64,000 nt of DNA from Streptomyces cavernae (GTDB lineage: Bacteria > Actinomycetota > Actinomycetes > Streptomycetales > Streptomycetaceae), in assembly GCF_004023625.1 (NCBI RefSeq), contig NZ_RPDJ01000005.1:310001-374000 (forward strand), given 5' to 3'. Positions 1 to 7,175 of this stretch are shown here, one piece after another (the first letter of the stretch is position 1; each line of letters begins with the position of its first letter). The translations under genes and the position numbers were made by a program. The notes below the pieces were generated by a model. The model made no database searches. It was not told the origin of the DNA and saw only the letters and a program-made list of their open reading frames with translations.

Positions 1-1
1 G

Positions 2-154
2 CTCGACGCGTCCGGCGACAGCCGGCAGGTGACGGCCCTGCTCCACCGGCTTCTGCAGAACGGGACCGGCGCGGACCGGCAACGCGCCGCGTTCGCCGAA
101 GGCGGCCTGCGGGCAGTCACCGACCTGGTCATCGCCCAGAGCACCATGCCTTGA
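2..154 (+). CDS. Carboxylate-amine ligase (YbdK/EgtA-like), C-terminal end only
   Basis: Only the last 50 codons lie in the window, and the reading frame is open from the left edge to TGA at 152-154. The tail contains GTGADRQRAAF followed by an AVTDLVIAQ stretch. This resembles the C-terminus of the glutamate-cysteine-ligase-like carboxylate-amine ligases (YbdK family), which end in a GxGAxRQR helix. Those enzymes join the gamma-carboxyl of glutamate to an amino group. The N-terminal ATP-grasp-like catalytic part is outside the window, so the function cannot be checked here. The next gene is on the same strand. Confidence 0.6.
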   Translation, partial: LDASGDSRQVTALLHRLLQNGTGADRQRAAFAEGGLRAVTDLVIAQSTMP

Positions 155-216
155 CGCCGCCGGCCGAGGGATGCCGGTCGGCGAGCACCTGGCGCGCATC
201 TCGGAAGGAGTCAGGC

Positions 217-345
217 ATGGACGGCTCAGGCCCTCCAGGCCCCCCGTCCCAGGTGTTTCCCCCGGCCTTCAGGACGCTCGGGCAGGCCCGGGCCCTGGTC
301 CCGGCCAAGGCTCCACGGGCCCGTCGAGCGAGCACGGCCGGATGA
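217..345 (+). CDS. Small hypothetical ORF (42 aa), translationally coupled to the next gene
   Basis: The ORF starts at an ATG preceded by a near-ideal Shine-Dalgarno (GGAAGGAG, about 5 nt spacing). Its TGA at 343-345 overlaps the ATG at 342 of the next gene (ATGA). The 42-residue product is Pro/Ala/Arg rich and matches no family I recognise. The strong ribosome site and stop/start overlap suggest it is translated, perhaps only to deliver ribosomes to the 342 gene. It could also be a chance ORF. Confidence 0.4.
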   Translation: MDGSGPPGPPSQVFPPAFRTLGQARALVPAKAPRARRASTAG

Positions 346-980
346 GGTGGATTGCCGGGGGAATCGCACGCCGCCCGCGGCCGCGCTTCGACGGCTGGAT
401 CGCGGGCATGGGCACCTCCTCCGGCACGCGGATCGTGCTCGGACACTGGCAACGGTCACCGTTCGGACCGTTCAGCGACGTGATGGCGGAACGCCCCGAC
501 GGAAACAGGCTGCTGCTGGCCCCCACGCAGCAGACAGCGGACTTCATCAGCGGCACCTACGTCTTCGACACGGTGCGTGTCGTCCCGGTCGACGTGAGTG
601 TCAAGGACGACACCTGGACCGTCACCGCGGGGCCGCTCGACCTGCGCTTCACCACCGGCCGGCGACGGCTTCTGGGCCTTGTGCTGCATGCCGTTCCAGG
701 AGTCCTCGCACGCAGTCCGGCATGGAGCGCGCTCACGGACCCGCCCGCCCGCCTGCTGCTGCCGGGCGTGCGCACCCGCGGCAGCGCCGGTGGGGGCCGT
801 CGCGAGTGGTACGGCGCCCGGGACCTGCGCCCGATCCGTGCGGTGTCGGCTTCCTGGGAAGGTGCGGACCTCGGGGCCATGGCACCGGTGGAACCGCCCG
901 TGCTGTTCGGATTCGGTTCGGTGCCGAGGAACCCCGCCGTCACCCGAGTCACGACGGTGGTGGCGCTCGGCCCGGAGTAA
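342..980 (+). CDS. Conserved hypothetical protein (212 aa)
   Basis: This looks like a conserved actinobacterial protein of unknown function. The N-terminus has a FDGWIAGMGTSSGTR stretch followed by GHWQRSPFGPFSDVM. The middle holds a lysine/aspartate-rich beta-strand segment (around residues 85-105), and the C-terminus ends in hydrophobic strands. There is no signal peptide or transmembrane segment. I chose ATG 342 because it overlaps the stop of the preceding small ORF and keeps the conserved-looking N-terminus. ATG 408 (MGTSSGTR) is an alternative, and upstream starts at 171 would add low-complexity sequence. No function can be assigned. Confidence 0.65.
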   Translation: MRWIAGGIARRPRPRFDGWIAGMGTSSGTRIVLGHWQRSPFGPFSDVMAERPDGNRLLLAPTQQTADFISGTYVFDTVRVVPVDVSVKDDTWTVTAGPLDLRFTTGRRRLLGLVLHAVPGVLARSPAWSALTDPPARLLLPGVRTRGSAGGGRREWYGARDLRPIRAVSASWEGADLGAMAPVEPPVLFGFGSVPRNPAVTRVTTVVALGPE

Positions 981-1029
981 GGACCCGCGGCACGGGGACA
1001 CCTGGCCCGACCACGCCTCCCTTGGGGCG

Positions 1030-1226
1030 CCCCCGGTCCACGCCTCCCCGTGGGGTGCCGCCGACCACGGGCCCCCGGTCCACGCCTCCCCGTGGGGTGC
1101 CGACTATGGGCCCCCGGTCCACGCCTCCCCGTGGGGTGCCGACTATGGGCCCCCGGTCCACGCCTCCCCGTGGGGTGCCGACTATGGGCCCCCGGTCCAC
1201 GCCTCCCCGTGGGGTGCCGCCGACCA
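1030..1226. repeat. Tandem array, five copies of a 39-42 bp unit
   Basis: Copies start at 1030, 1072, 1111, 1150 and 1189. The first is 42 bp, the next three are identical 39-bp units, and the last is incomplete. The outer copies carry GCCGCCGAC where the inner ones have GCCGAC. On the minus strand each unit contains CCACG-GGGAGG-CGTGG, a short stem-loop that is a weaker version of the perfect hairpin at 1748-1774. Open frames through it encode only simple repeats, so I treat it as non-coding. Confidence 0.9.
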
Positions 1227-1285
1227 ACACCCTGCCTTGCGGCGCAGGCCGTCTCTTGAGGATGCGTGCGGCGAGCCGGCATGAA

Positions 1286-1321
1286 AGGACCCCGCCTCGC
1301 CGTTCCGGCGGACGGGGTCCT
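1286..1321 (-). terminator. Rho-independent-like terminator of the small secreted peptide gene
   Basis: Arms AGGACCCCG and CGGGGTCCT form a perfect 9-bp stem around a GC-rich loop. On the minus strand it is followed by TTTC and begins 13 bp after the stop codon of the 1335-1505 gene, as expected for a terminator of that gene. Confidence 0.7.
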
Positions 1322-1334
1322 CGGGGTCACTCGG

Positions 1335-1505
1335 TTACGGGTTGCTACATGCTCCGGCCTTGAAGCCAGGATGCGGGTTCCCCTGCTGGCCCGGGACACA
1401 CTGTTTGTCGCCCGGTCCCGGAGGGTCGGCCATGGCGGGGGCCGCGGCCGCGAACCCCGCGAAGCCGGCCAGCAGGAGCGCTGCCAGTGCCCTGCGGATC
1501 TTCAT
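1335..1505 (-). CDS. Small secreted peptide (56 aa precursor)
   Basis: The ORF has an ATG preceded by GAGGAGAAAG (about 3-5 nt spacing) and ends in TAA just before a terminator. The product opens with a classic Sec signal peptide: MKIRR, then an Ala/Leu-rich core to about residue 24, then an APAMA cleavage site near residue 26. The mature part is about 30 residues, rich in Pro and Gly, with two cysteines (near 36 and 53) that could form one disulfide. It is too short for most gene finders. I recognise no family. Possible roles are a secreted signal, an antimicrobial or a cell-wall-associated peptide, and none is supported beyond the secretion signal. Confidence 0.7.
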   Translation of the reverse strand: MKIRRALAALLLAGFAGFAAAAPAMADPPGPGDKQCVPGQQGNPHPGFKAGACSNP

Positions 1506-1747
1506 GGCTTTCTCCTCTGCGCTGGCGTTACCTGGCTTTCAAGGCTAGGGAGCACTTCCCCAGGGCATCAAGGAAATACAGGAGAAACAGGAAAAACAAG
1601 ACAAAACACGGTACGAAGCGAGTGGGGTCCTCCCCGCCGGGTCGTGCGCTGCAGCCAGCCGTCGGCGCGCTCCTCCAGGACGAACCCCGCCTGCTCGGCC
1701 GCGCGCCCCATCCACGGCGGCGCCCCACGGGAGACGTGAAAGGGCGC
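1506..1747 (-). other. Upstream region of the secreted peptide gene, with an AT-rich tract
   Basis: About 240 bp without a convincing gene. Bases 1572-1612 are strikingly A-rich on the plus strand for this genome. Read on the minus strand they contain TTGTCT, 18 nt, TGTATT, a possible but weak promoter for the peptide gene. Bases 1718-1737 duplicate half of the hairpin at 1748-1774. A minus-strand frame around 1640-1710 reads like a protein C-terminus (AEQAGFVLEERADGWL) but has no start, and may be a relic. Confidence 0.4.
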
Positions 1748-1774
1748 GGCGCCCCACGGGAGACGTGGGGCGCC
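1748..1774 (-). terminator. Perfect 11-bp hairpin after the pseudogene
   Basis: GGCGCCCCACG, loop GGAGA, CGTGGGGCGCC. It lies 5 bp beyond the stop codon that ends the pseudogene frame on the minus strand, so it probably terminated that gene. The same CCCCACGGG(G)AGGCGTGG core recurs in the five-copy array at 1030-1226. Confidence 0.7.
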
Positions 1775-1778
1775 GGGG

Positions 1779-2313
1779 TCACGCCCCGTAAGCCTGCCCG
1801 CGGGGCAGGGGTCCGAGGTGGGCATGGCGGCCGGGGCGGACGGCGGCATGGCGTTGTCCGGGGCCGGGGCCGTTGCGGGCGGCGAGCGCGTCGGCGACGG
1901 CCCCGGTGGCGAAGGCGTAGACGGCCTTGTGCAGGACATCCATCGACGAGTTCCTTGCGGGGCCAGGTGGGGGGTGGGGCACCGACGCCGGTCGCGTTCT
2001 CGAGGATCTGGTCGTTGGTGAGGCGGACGACCGTGAACTCGGCGGAGACGGCCGGTCCGCGCAGTCCTGTCTGGGCCATGATCGACCGCAGCACCCCGAG
2101 GAGGGCGGCCTGGCCGAAGTGCATGGCCCAGTTGACCGGCAGCGGCTGTGTGCCGGGCCGTTCGGGCAGGCCGGTCAGCCGCTGGAGAACCCGCGCGGGG
2201 ACATGGGAGTCGGGCCGGCCGGTGATTGGGTGCCCGTGGTCAGGGGAGTCCTTCTCGCTCGGGGCGCGTCCCGGTGAGCGCCGGTGCGCGGCGAGTACCC
2301 CGACTCCGTTGCG
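1779..2313 (-). pseudogene. Frameshifted, start-less remnant of a hypothetical (membrane-type) protein
   Basis: Two adjacent minus-strand frames read as one protein: ...MHFGQAALLGVLRSIMA... and then, in the other frame, DVLHKAVYAFATGAV. The switch is at 1937-1944, where GATG is present twice in tandem. Removing one copy restores a smooth ELVDVLHKAV reading. Upstream the frame stays open to an in-frame TAG at 2314-2316 without a usable start before the Met at 2124, so the N-terminus is also lost or altered. The sequence looks like a small integral-membrane protein family (DUF1440-like), but I cannot name it with certainty. Confidence 0.55.
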
Positions 2314-2425
2314 CTATCTGCCCGATGCGGACCCGGGCCGACGCCGGCCGACCCGGGCCGACGCGGGCAGCCCGCACAGTGCACAGCGGCACAACCCGGC
2401 TACCGCCAAGGCTGACGTGGTCCGA

Positions 2426-3025
2426 TCAGCTGTCCCTGCCCATTGCCTTGCGGACGGCGTCGCGGGTCCGGTCGATCACGGCTGCCATGGGGCCGACGGC
2501 GATGTTCTGCGCCGCGGTCTCCACTCCCGGATGCGGGCGGGTGGGCGCCATCGCCTCAGCCGCCCGGACAGCCGTGGCCATCATGGAAAGCTGCTGTGCT
2601 CCGGCGCTCTCGCGCAGCCTGGGGAATTCGTACTGCTCCTCGGAGGCCGCGTGCTGCAGCACCTCCGCGCGCAACTCCCGAAAGGCGGGCATGAACCCGG
2701 GGTCGTCGGGGCTCATGTCATCGAGCCGGCTCAGCTTCTCCTTCGCCGCCCTCTCTTCCTCCAGACGGTCGTCGACCACCTGCTCACCGTCCTTCAACAA
2801 ACGGCGGGCCGAGGGGTGGACCACCTCTTCCTCGGCGGTCTCATGGACGGCCAGGAAGCGGACGAGTCTGCGGAACGCCTCCGCCCGGTCGCCGGCGCGG
2901 GCGTTCTCGACTTCGGCGAAGAGGTCACGGATGTGGTTGTGCTGCTGCATCAGCAGCGTCACGACGTCGTCGTCCTCGCCGGCGTCGTCGAGGTCGGGCA
3001 TGGCGTCGGTCAAGATGTCCTCCAT
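2426..3025 (-). CDS. Hemerythrin HHE-domain protein (199 aa)
   Basis: Soluble, highly acidic helical protein. Histidine/glutamate helices typical of the hemerythrin-like (HHE) fold are visible: QQHNHIRDLF near residue 28, FLAVHETAEEE near residue 60, HPSARRL shortly after, and HAASEEQYEFPRL near residue 128. Such proteins bind a non-haem di-iron centre and are linked to oxygen, nitric oxide or redox sensing. A Met/Ala-rich C-terminal 60 residues lies beyond the fold. The ATG at 3025 gives a natural N-terminus. The gene stands alone, divergent from the RecQ helicase. Confidence 0.8.
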   Translation of the reverse strand: MEDILTDAMPDLDDAGEDDDVVTLLMQQHNHIRDLFAEVENARAGDRAEAFRRLVRFLAVHETAEEEVVHPSARRLLKDGEQVVDDRLEEERAAKEKLSRLDDMSPDDPGFMPAFRELRAEVLQHAASEEQYEFPRLRESAGAQQLSMMATAVRAAEAMAPTRPHPGVETAAQNIAVGPMAAVIDRTRDAVRKAMGRDS

Positions 3026-3270
3026 GAGGTGCGGTGCCGAGTGCGTCGGCCCGGAGCATCGGCCAACTGGGCTCGTCCAGGTTCTCCCTGGTGACGGGCA
3101 CCCGCGACCGCTCGGGCCCGAACGGCGGAATCGAACGGCGGCATCGAAGCCACAAAGGCCGTGGGAACGCCTTGACTTCGCGTGGGTCGGCGAACCCCTG
3201 AGTCGTGGCGGCCACGGGGGGTACCCGGACCGGGCTCGCGGGAGTGTCTCGGGGCCGTGAAGGAGGCTTC

Positions 3271-3357
3271 GTGACCGTGCAAGTGGGAGCCACTACCACT
3301 GACCTCCGCCGGTGCGGACCGCACAGGCGGACGGCGGACCGTCCGGGCACGCCATGA
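3271..3357 (+). CDS. Possible leader peptide (28 aa) coupled to the RecQ gene
   Basis: A GTG start is preceded by AAGGAGGC, an essentially perfect Shine-Dalgarno. The 28-codon frame ends at TGA 3355-3357, overlapping the ATG at 3354 of the helicase gene (ATGA). The product is Thr- and Arg-rich and has no recognisable family. The arrangement resembles an upstream ORF that feeds ribosomes to the main gene. The alternative is that the ribosome site is fortuitous. Confidence 0.4.
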   Translation: MTVQVGATTTDLRRCGPHRRTADRPGTP

Positions 3358-5066
3358 ACCGGAGAACCGGGAGCCGGCCGGCCGGGGTGGCCATGGGCAC
3401 GCACGACCGGATCGCCGAGCTGCGCCGCATCGCCCGGGAACGCTTCGGGTGGACCGACCTGGCCCCCGAGCAGACGGAGGCGATGGGAGCCCTGCTCGAG
3501 GGGCGCGACGTGCTCGTCGTCATGCCCACCGGTTCCGGCAAGTCGGCGATCTACCAGGTGCCGACCGTCATGCTCGGCGGCCCCGCCGTCGTGGTGTCGC
3601 CGCTCATCGCCCTCCAGCGCGACCAGGTCGCCGGACTGCGGGAGAGCGCGGCGCCGGACGCCGTGGCTGTGAACTCCGCGCAGCCGGAGTCGGCCACCGA
3701 CAGGGGCTGGAGGGCGGTCCGGGAGGGCGATGCCGAGTACCTGTTCCTGTCACCGGAGCAGCTCGCCAAGGACAGTGTTCTGCAGCGGCTGGGTGAGCTG
3801 CGCCCCTCACTATTCGTCGTCGACGAGGCCCACTGCGTCTCCGCCTGGGGGCACGACTTCCGCCCCGACTACCTGGCTCTCGGGGAGGCCGCCGAACGGC
3901 TGGGCCGCCCACCCGTGCTCGCGCTGACGGCAACGGCCGCGTCGCCGGTCCGGGCCGACATCGTCGAGCACCTGCACATGCGCGACGCCCATGTCGTGAC
4001 CACCGGAGCCGACCGGCCCAATATCCACCTGGCGGTACACAACTTCACCGACGACGCCACCAAACGCGCCGCCGTCTCACACTGGACGGCCGAGGCACGC
4101 GCCCCGGGCATCCTCTACACGGCCACCCGCAAGGACGCCGAAACATACGCCGCGCGACTACGGGACGACGACGGCGTGGACGCCGAGGCGTACCACGCGG
4201 GGGTGAAGGCAGCGGACCGGCGCCGCATACACGACGGCTTCATGACCGGCAGTCCCGCCGTGGTCGTGGCCACCTCGGCGTTCGGGATGGGCATCGACAA
4301 ACCCGACGTACGGTTCGTGGCCCACGCGTCCGTCCCGGAGTCGCTTGACTCCTACTACCAGGAGATCGGTCGCGCCGGCCGGGACGGGGAGCCGGCCCGC
4401 GCGGTGCTGTTCTACCGCCCCGAGGACCTGGGGTTGCAGAAGTTCCTCACCGCTCGGGTGCTGGACACCGAGGGACTGGGCAGGATCATGACCACACTGC
4501 TCGGCCAGGACGTCCCCGTGAGCCGTAGCCGGGTGGCGCAGTCGTGCGGCCTGTCCCGTCGGAGAACCACCGATCTGCTGAACCTGCTGGAAGAGGCCGG
4601 GGCGGTGACCGTCGAAGGCAGGCGCCGCGCGGTTCGGGCGCTTCCCGGTCGGACGCCGGACGAGGCCGCCGAACGGGCAGGGGAGGTGTTCGAGCGGCGG
4701 CGCCGGACGGACCGGTCGCGGATCGAGATGATGCGCGGTTACGCGGAGACGCTGTCCTGCCGCCGCCAGTACCTCCTGGGCTACTTCGGCGAACAGCTCG
4801 ACGAGCGGTGCGGGCGGTGCGACGGGTGCGACCGGTGCGACGAGGACCATGACCGCCGCGCCGAGGCCGGGCACCGGGAATCCGCCCCCGCCGCCGGGCA
4901 CCGTGCGCCGTACGAGCCGAACGACAGGGTCCGCCACAGCGAATGGGGTGCGGGCACGGTCATGCGCACGGAGGAGGACCGCGTCGTCGTGCTGTTCGAG
5001 CAGGTCGGCTACAAGACGCTGTCCCTCGCGGCTGTGGAGGAGCACGACCTGCTGACCGGACCCTGA
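3354..5066 (+). CDS. RecQ-family ATP-dependent DNA helicase
   Basis: Superfamily 2 DNA helicase. Visible motifs are Walker A MPTGSGKS, DEAH in VVDEAHCVSAWGHDFRPDY (typical RecQ), ATAASPVRADI, the helicase-C GMGIDKPDVRFV and the QEIGRAGRDGE arginine-finger motif. A zinc-binding region follows (CRRQYLLGYFGE...CGRCDGCDRC). After it comes a PNDRVRHSEWGAGTVM segment like the DUF3553 tail rather than an HRDC domain. At about 570 aa it fits the short actinobacterial RecQ type. I chose ATG 3354 because the upstream leader's stop overlaps it. ATG 3393 (MGTHDRIAEL, preceded by GGGGTG) is a close alternative. Confidence 0.88.
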   Translation: MNRRTGSRPAGVAMGTHDRIAELRRIARERFGWTDLAPEQTEAMGALLEGRDVLVVMPTGSGKSAIYQVPTVMLGGPAVVVSPLIALQRDQVAGLRESAAPDAVAVNSAQPESATDRGWRAVREGDAEYLFLSPEQLAKDSVLQRLGELRPSLFVVDEAHCVSAWGHDFRPDYLALGEAAERLGRPPVLALTATAASPVRADIVEHLHMRDAHVVTTGADRPNIHLAVHNFTDDATKRAAVSHWTAEARAPGILYTATRKDAETYAARLRDDDGVDAEAYHAGVKAADRRRIHDGFMTGSPAVVVATSAFGMGIDKPDVRFVAHASVPESLDSYYQEIGRAGRDGEPARAVLFYRPEDLGLQKFLTARVLDTEGLGRIMTTLLGQDVPVSRSRVAQSCGLSRRRTTDLLNLLEEAGAVTVEGRRRAVRALPGRTPDEAAERAGEVFERRRRTDRSRIEMMRGYAETLSCRRQYLLGYFGEQLDERCGRCDGCDRCDEDHDRRAEAGHRESAPAAGHRAPYEPNDRVRHSEWGAGTVMRTEEDRVVVLFEQVGYKTLSLAAVEEHDLLTGP

Positions 5067-5159
5067 GCCGCAACGCACCGCGACCGCACTGCCACCGCGA
5101 CCGCACCGCACCGGGACCGCGCCGCACCGCCCGCCCCGGCACCGGGAGGTGGTTCTTCG

Positions 5160-6830
5160 TCAGTGGGCCCTGAGCACATCGAGTGCCGCGAGAGCCACGT
5201 GGAATTCGGTGCGCTGTTCGCCGGACTCCAAGTCGCAGTCGAGGAGACGCTCGATGGTGCGCAGCCGTTGGTACAACGTTTCGCGGGAAAGGCCGCCCCG
5301 GCGAGCAGCGGTGGTCTTGTTGCCGGCGGCGTCGAGGTAGTGGCGCAGGGTCGTCAGCAGCTCGCTGCCGTGCCGGGTGTCGTGATCGACGAGTCGCCCG
5401 AGCCGCTGTTCGGTGTACTCCTGGATCCGGGTGTCCTCGCGGAGGGCGTACAGCAGGCGGCGCAGGCCGATGTCGGACAGCTCGTGGAAGGACCGGTCCG
5501 GGGGGAGGGGCTGGCCGGGCGGGGTTGCCTCGGCGACGCGGACCGCCTCGCGGAAGGAGCGGGCGGTGTAGGAGAGGTCGGTGACCTCCGAGCCGACACT
5601 CACGACTGCTTGCGGGGCCAGGCCCGATGCGGTGCTGCACAGGCGTTCCACGACGGGGCGCCAGGGTTGGGAGGGCCGCAGGGCCAGCAGGATGCCGAGG
5701 CGGTCGGGGGCCAGTTCGCCGACGAGGGCCGGGATGCCCGCCGTCCGGAGTTCCTGGAACAGGCGGGTCTCTGGCTCGGTTCCCCCATGGCCTGTGCCGA
5801 GGTCCACGAGGGTCACGACGAAGCGACTCCGATCGGTCGGCAGGCCCAGTGCGGCGCAGCGGGTGCGGGCGTCCGCGGGGGAGCGGTGGCGCTGTTCGAC
5901 CAGGTCGCGCAGGACGTTCCGGTGAGCGGTGCGTTCCCAGGAGGTGGGGTGGATGAGGCGGGCCACCGTGAGGGCCATCGCCGTTCGCTCCAGGACGGTG
6001 ATGTCCTCCGGCCCGAAGGTCGGCCCGTCAGTGCGGTCAGTACTGTCACGGCGGTCGGTGCGGTCGGTTCGGTCATGGCGGCCCGGGAGCATGGCCACCC
6101 GGCCCCAGCGCTCGCCCTGATACTCGACGGGCGCCGTGAGCCAGCCCTCCGGGCCGCGTATCGCCGTATGGTCGCCGGGCCCGGTCGCCCGGGAGCGCTG
6201 CTCCCAGCCGGCGAGTGCCTCCTCCACCGTGCTTCCGGACGGTTCGCAGATCAGCGCCTGGTGCACGAGGTTCTCCAGAACGACCGTGCGGCCGCTCATC
6301 TCCGCCGCCGCGCTCAGCACGTCCTCCGGTCCGGCACCGCGCAGTGTCAGGGCGGTGAACGCCTCATGGATGTGCTGGGTGCGGCGCATCGCTTCCGCCT
6401 GGTTGCCGAGCAGGAGCGCGTGCACGACCTGGGTGACCTCCAGGAAGTTGACGTCTTTGGCCAGGGTGACGAGGGGGAGTCCACGCAGGTGGCAGGCGTC
6501 GACGAGCGCGTCCGGCGGGCGGTGGTAGCGGCGTACGAGTTCGATGACCAGCGCCGCGGCCCCGATGTCGGCGAGTTCGTCGACGTACCGGCGCACACCG
6601 GCCGCGTCGTCCGGCAGGGGCATTCCCGTGGTGAGGACCAGTTCACCGCCCTTGAGGAAGGACGCGGGGTCGGTCAGTTCGGTGATGTGGACCCATCTGA
6701 CCGGCCGGTCCAGGTGTGGCACACCGGTGACGACCTGGGGCTGTCCGGCGGCCAGGACGGGAAGGGCCAGGACGTCGGCCACGGTGAGCGGACGGGCGGG
6801 CCCGTTGGCGGCGGGGTGGTTGTCGTTCAC
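5160..6830 (-). CDS. PucR-family transcriptional regulator (556 aa)
   Basis: The N-terminal PucR domain (LTVADVLALPVLAAGQPQVV, about residues 12-130) is followed by a CdaR/GGDEF-like middle part. The C-terminal helix-turn-helix is of the PucR type (LLTTLRHYLDAAGNKTTAA, then LSRETLYQRLRTIERLL). GTG 6830 was chosen because GGGAGACCC precedes it and the protein then begins just before the PucR domain. Upstream codons are low complexity. Regulators of this family control purine, GABA or amino-acid catabolism. This one is divergent from a transaminase/dehydrogenase operon and is its likely controller. A Asp-Arg-Thr repeat tract (about residues 252-266) interrupts the middle domain. Confidence 0.88.
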   Translation of the reverse strand: MNDNHPAANGPARPLTVADVLALPVLAAGQPQVVTGVPHLDRPVRWVHITELTDPASFLKGGELVLTTGMPLPDDAAGVRRYVDELADIGAAALVIELVRRYHRPPDALVDACHLRGLPLVTLAKDVNFLEVTQVVHALLLGNQAEAMRRTQHIHEAFTALTLRGAGPEDVLSAAAEMSGRTVVLENLVHQALICEPSGSTVEEALAGWEQRSRATGPGDHTAIRGPEGWLTAPVEYQGERWGRVAMLPGRHDRTDRTDRRDSTDRTDGPTFGPEDITVLERTAMALTVARLIHPTSWERTAHRNVLRDLVEQRHRSPADARTRCAALGLPTDRSRFVVTLVDLGTGHGGTEPETRLFQELRTAGIPALVGELAPDRLGILLALRPSQPWRPVVERLCSTASGLAPQAVVSVGSEVTDLSYTARSFREAVRVAEATPPGQPLPPDRSFHELSDIGLRRLLYALREDTRIQEYTEQRLGRLVDHDTRHGSELLTTLRHYLDAAGNKTTAARRGGLSRETLYQRLRTIERLLDCDLESGEQRTEFHVALAALDVLRAH

Positions 6831-7175
6831 GGGTCTCCCAATGGGTCCCCTGCTCGAGCGGAGGCATGAGCTCGGGGGAGTGCCCGGCCACTGTGACAAG
6901 CGCCGCTGACCTGCGCAAGGGGCGTGGCGCGACGGTCCAGGGGGAGCACGGGCAGTGCATGTGGGCCGGCCGGGTTGACACAACGTCCGGACACCGCCTC
7001 CCGGCTGGACAGATCACGTATTGGCGCTGCCCGGGGCCGCCGAGATGCTCGGGAGACACAGAAAACCGAGCACCAGACAACCGAGCACCAGACAACCGAG
7101 CAACATCCGAGCAACAGACATCCAGAACGCGACATCCGAGACACACACATCGCGGACCGAGGCCGGGAGACGAAC
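6831..7175. promoter_or_regulatory. Divergent intergenic region between the PucR gene and its operon
   Basis: 345 bp without a gene. A TTGACA at about 6975 could be a -35 element, but I see no convincing -10 after it. Bases 7066-7095 hold two perfect tandem copies of CCGAGCACCAGACAA, followed by a degenerate CCGAGCAACATCCGAGCAACAGACA stretch. These spaced CCGAGCA half-sites in front of the 7176 gene are the best candidates for regulator binding. This is inference only. Confidence 0.4.

Noticed and set aside
171..341. N-terminal extension of the 342 gene from ATG 171
   Set aside because: The added 57 residues are Gly/Pro/Arg low complexity and overlap a small ORF with a better ribosome site.
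1030..1226. CRISPR array
   Set aside because: Contiguous tandem units, no unique spacers.
598..1284. Repeat-encoded protein with HASPWGADYGPPV units
   Set aside because: The repeat array is also open in other frames, units of 42 and 39 bp are present, and the N-terminal part is an out-of-frame shadow of the 342-980 gene.
1487..3094. 535-aa plus-strand frame
   Set aside because: Crosses the pseudogene and the hemerythrin gene in antisense and has no recognisable domain.
6831..6983. N-terminal extension of the PucR protein
   Set aside because: Extra codons are low complexity. GTG 6830 has a ribosome site and starts just before the PucR domain.
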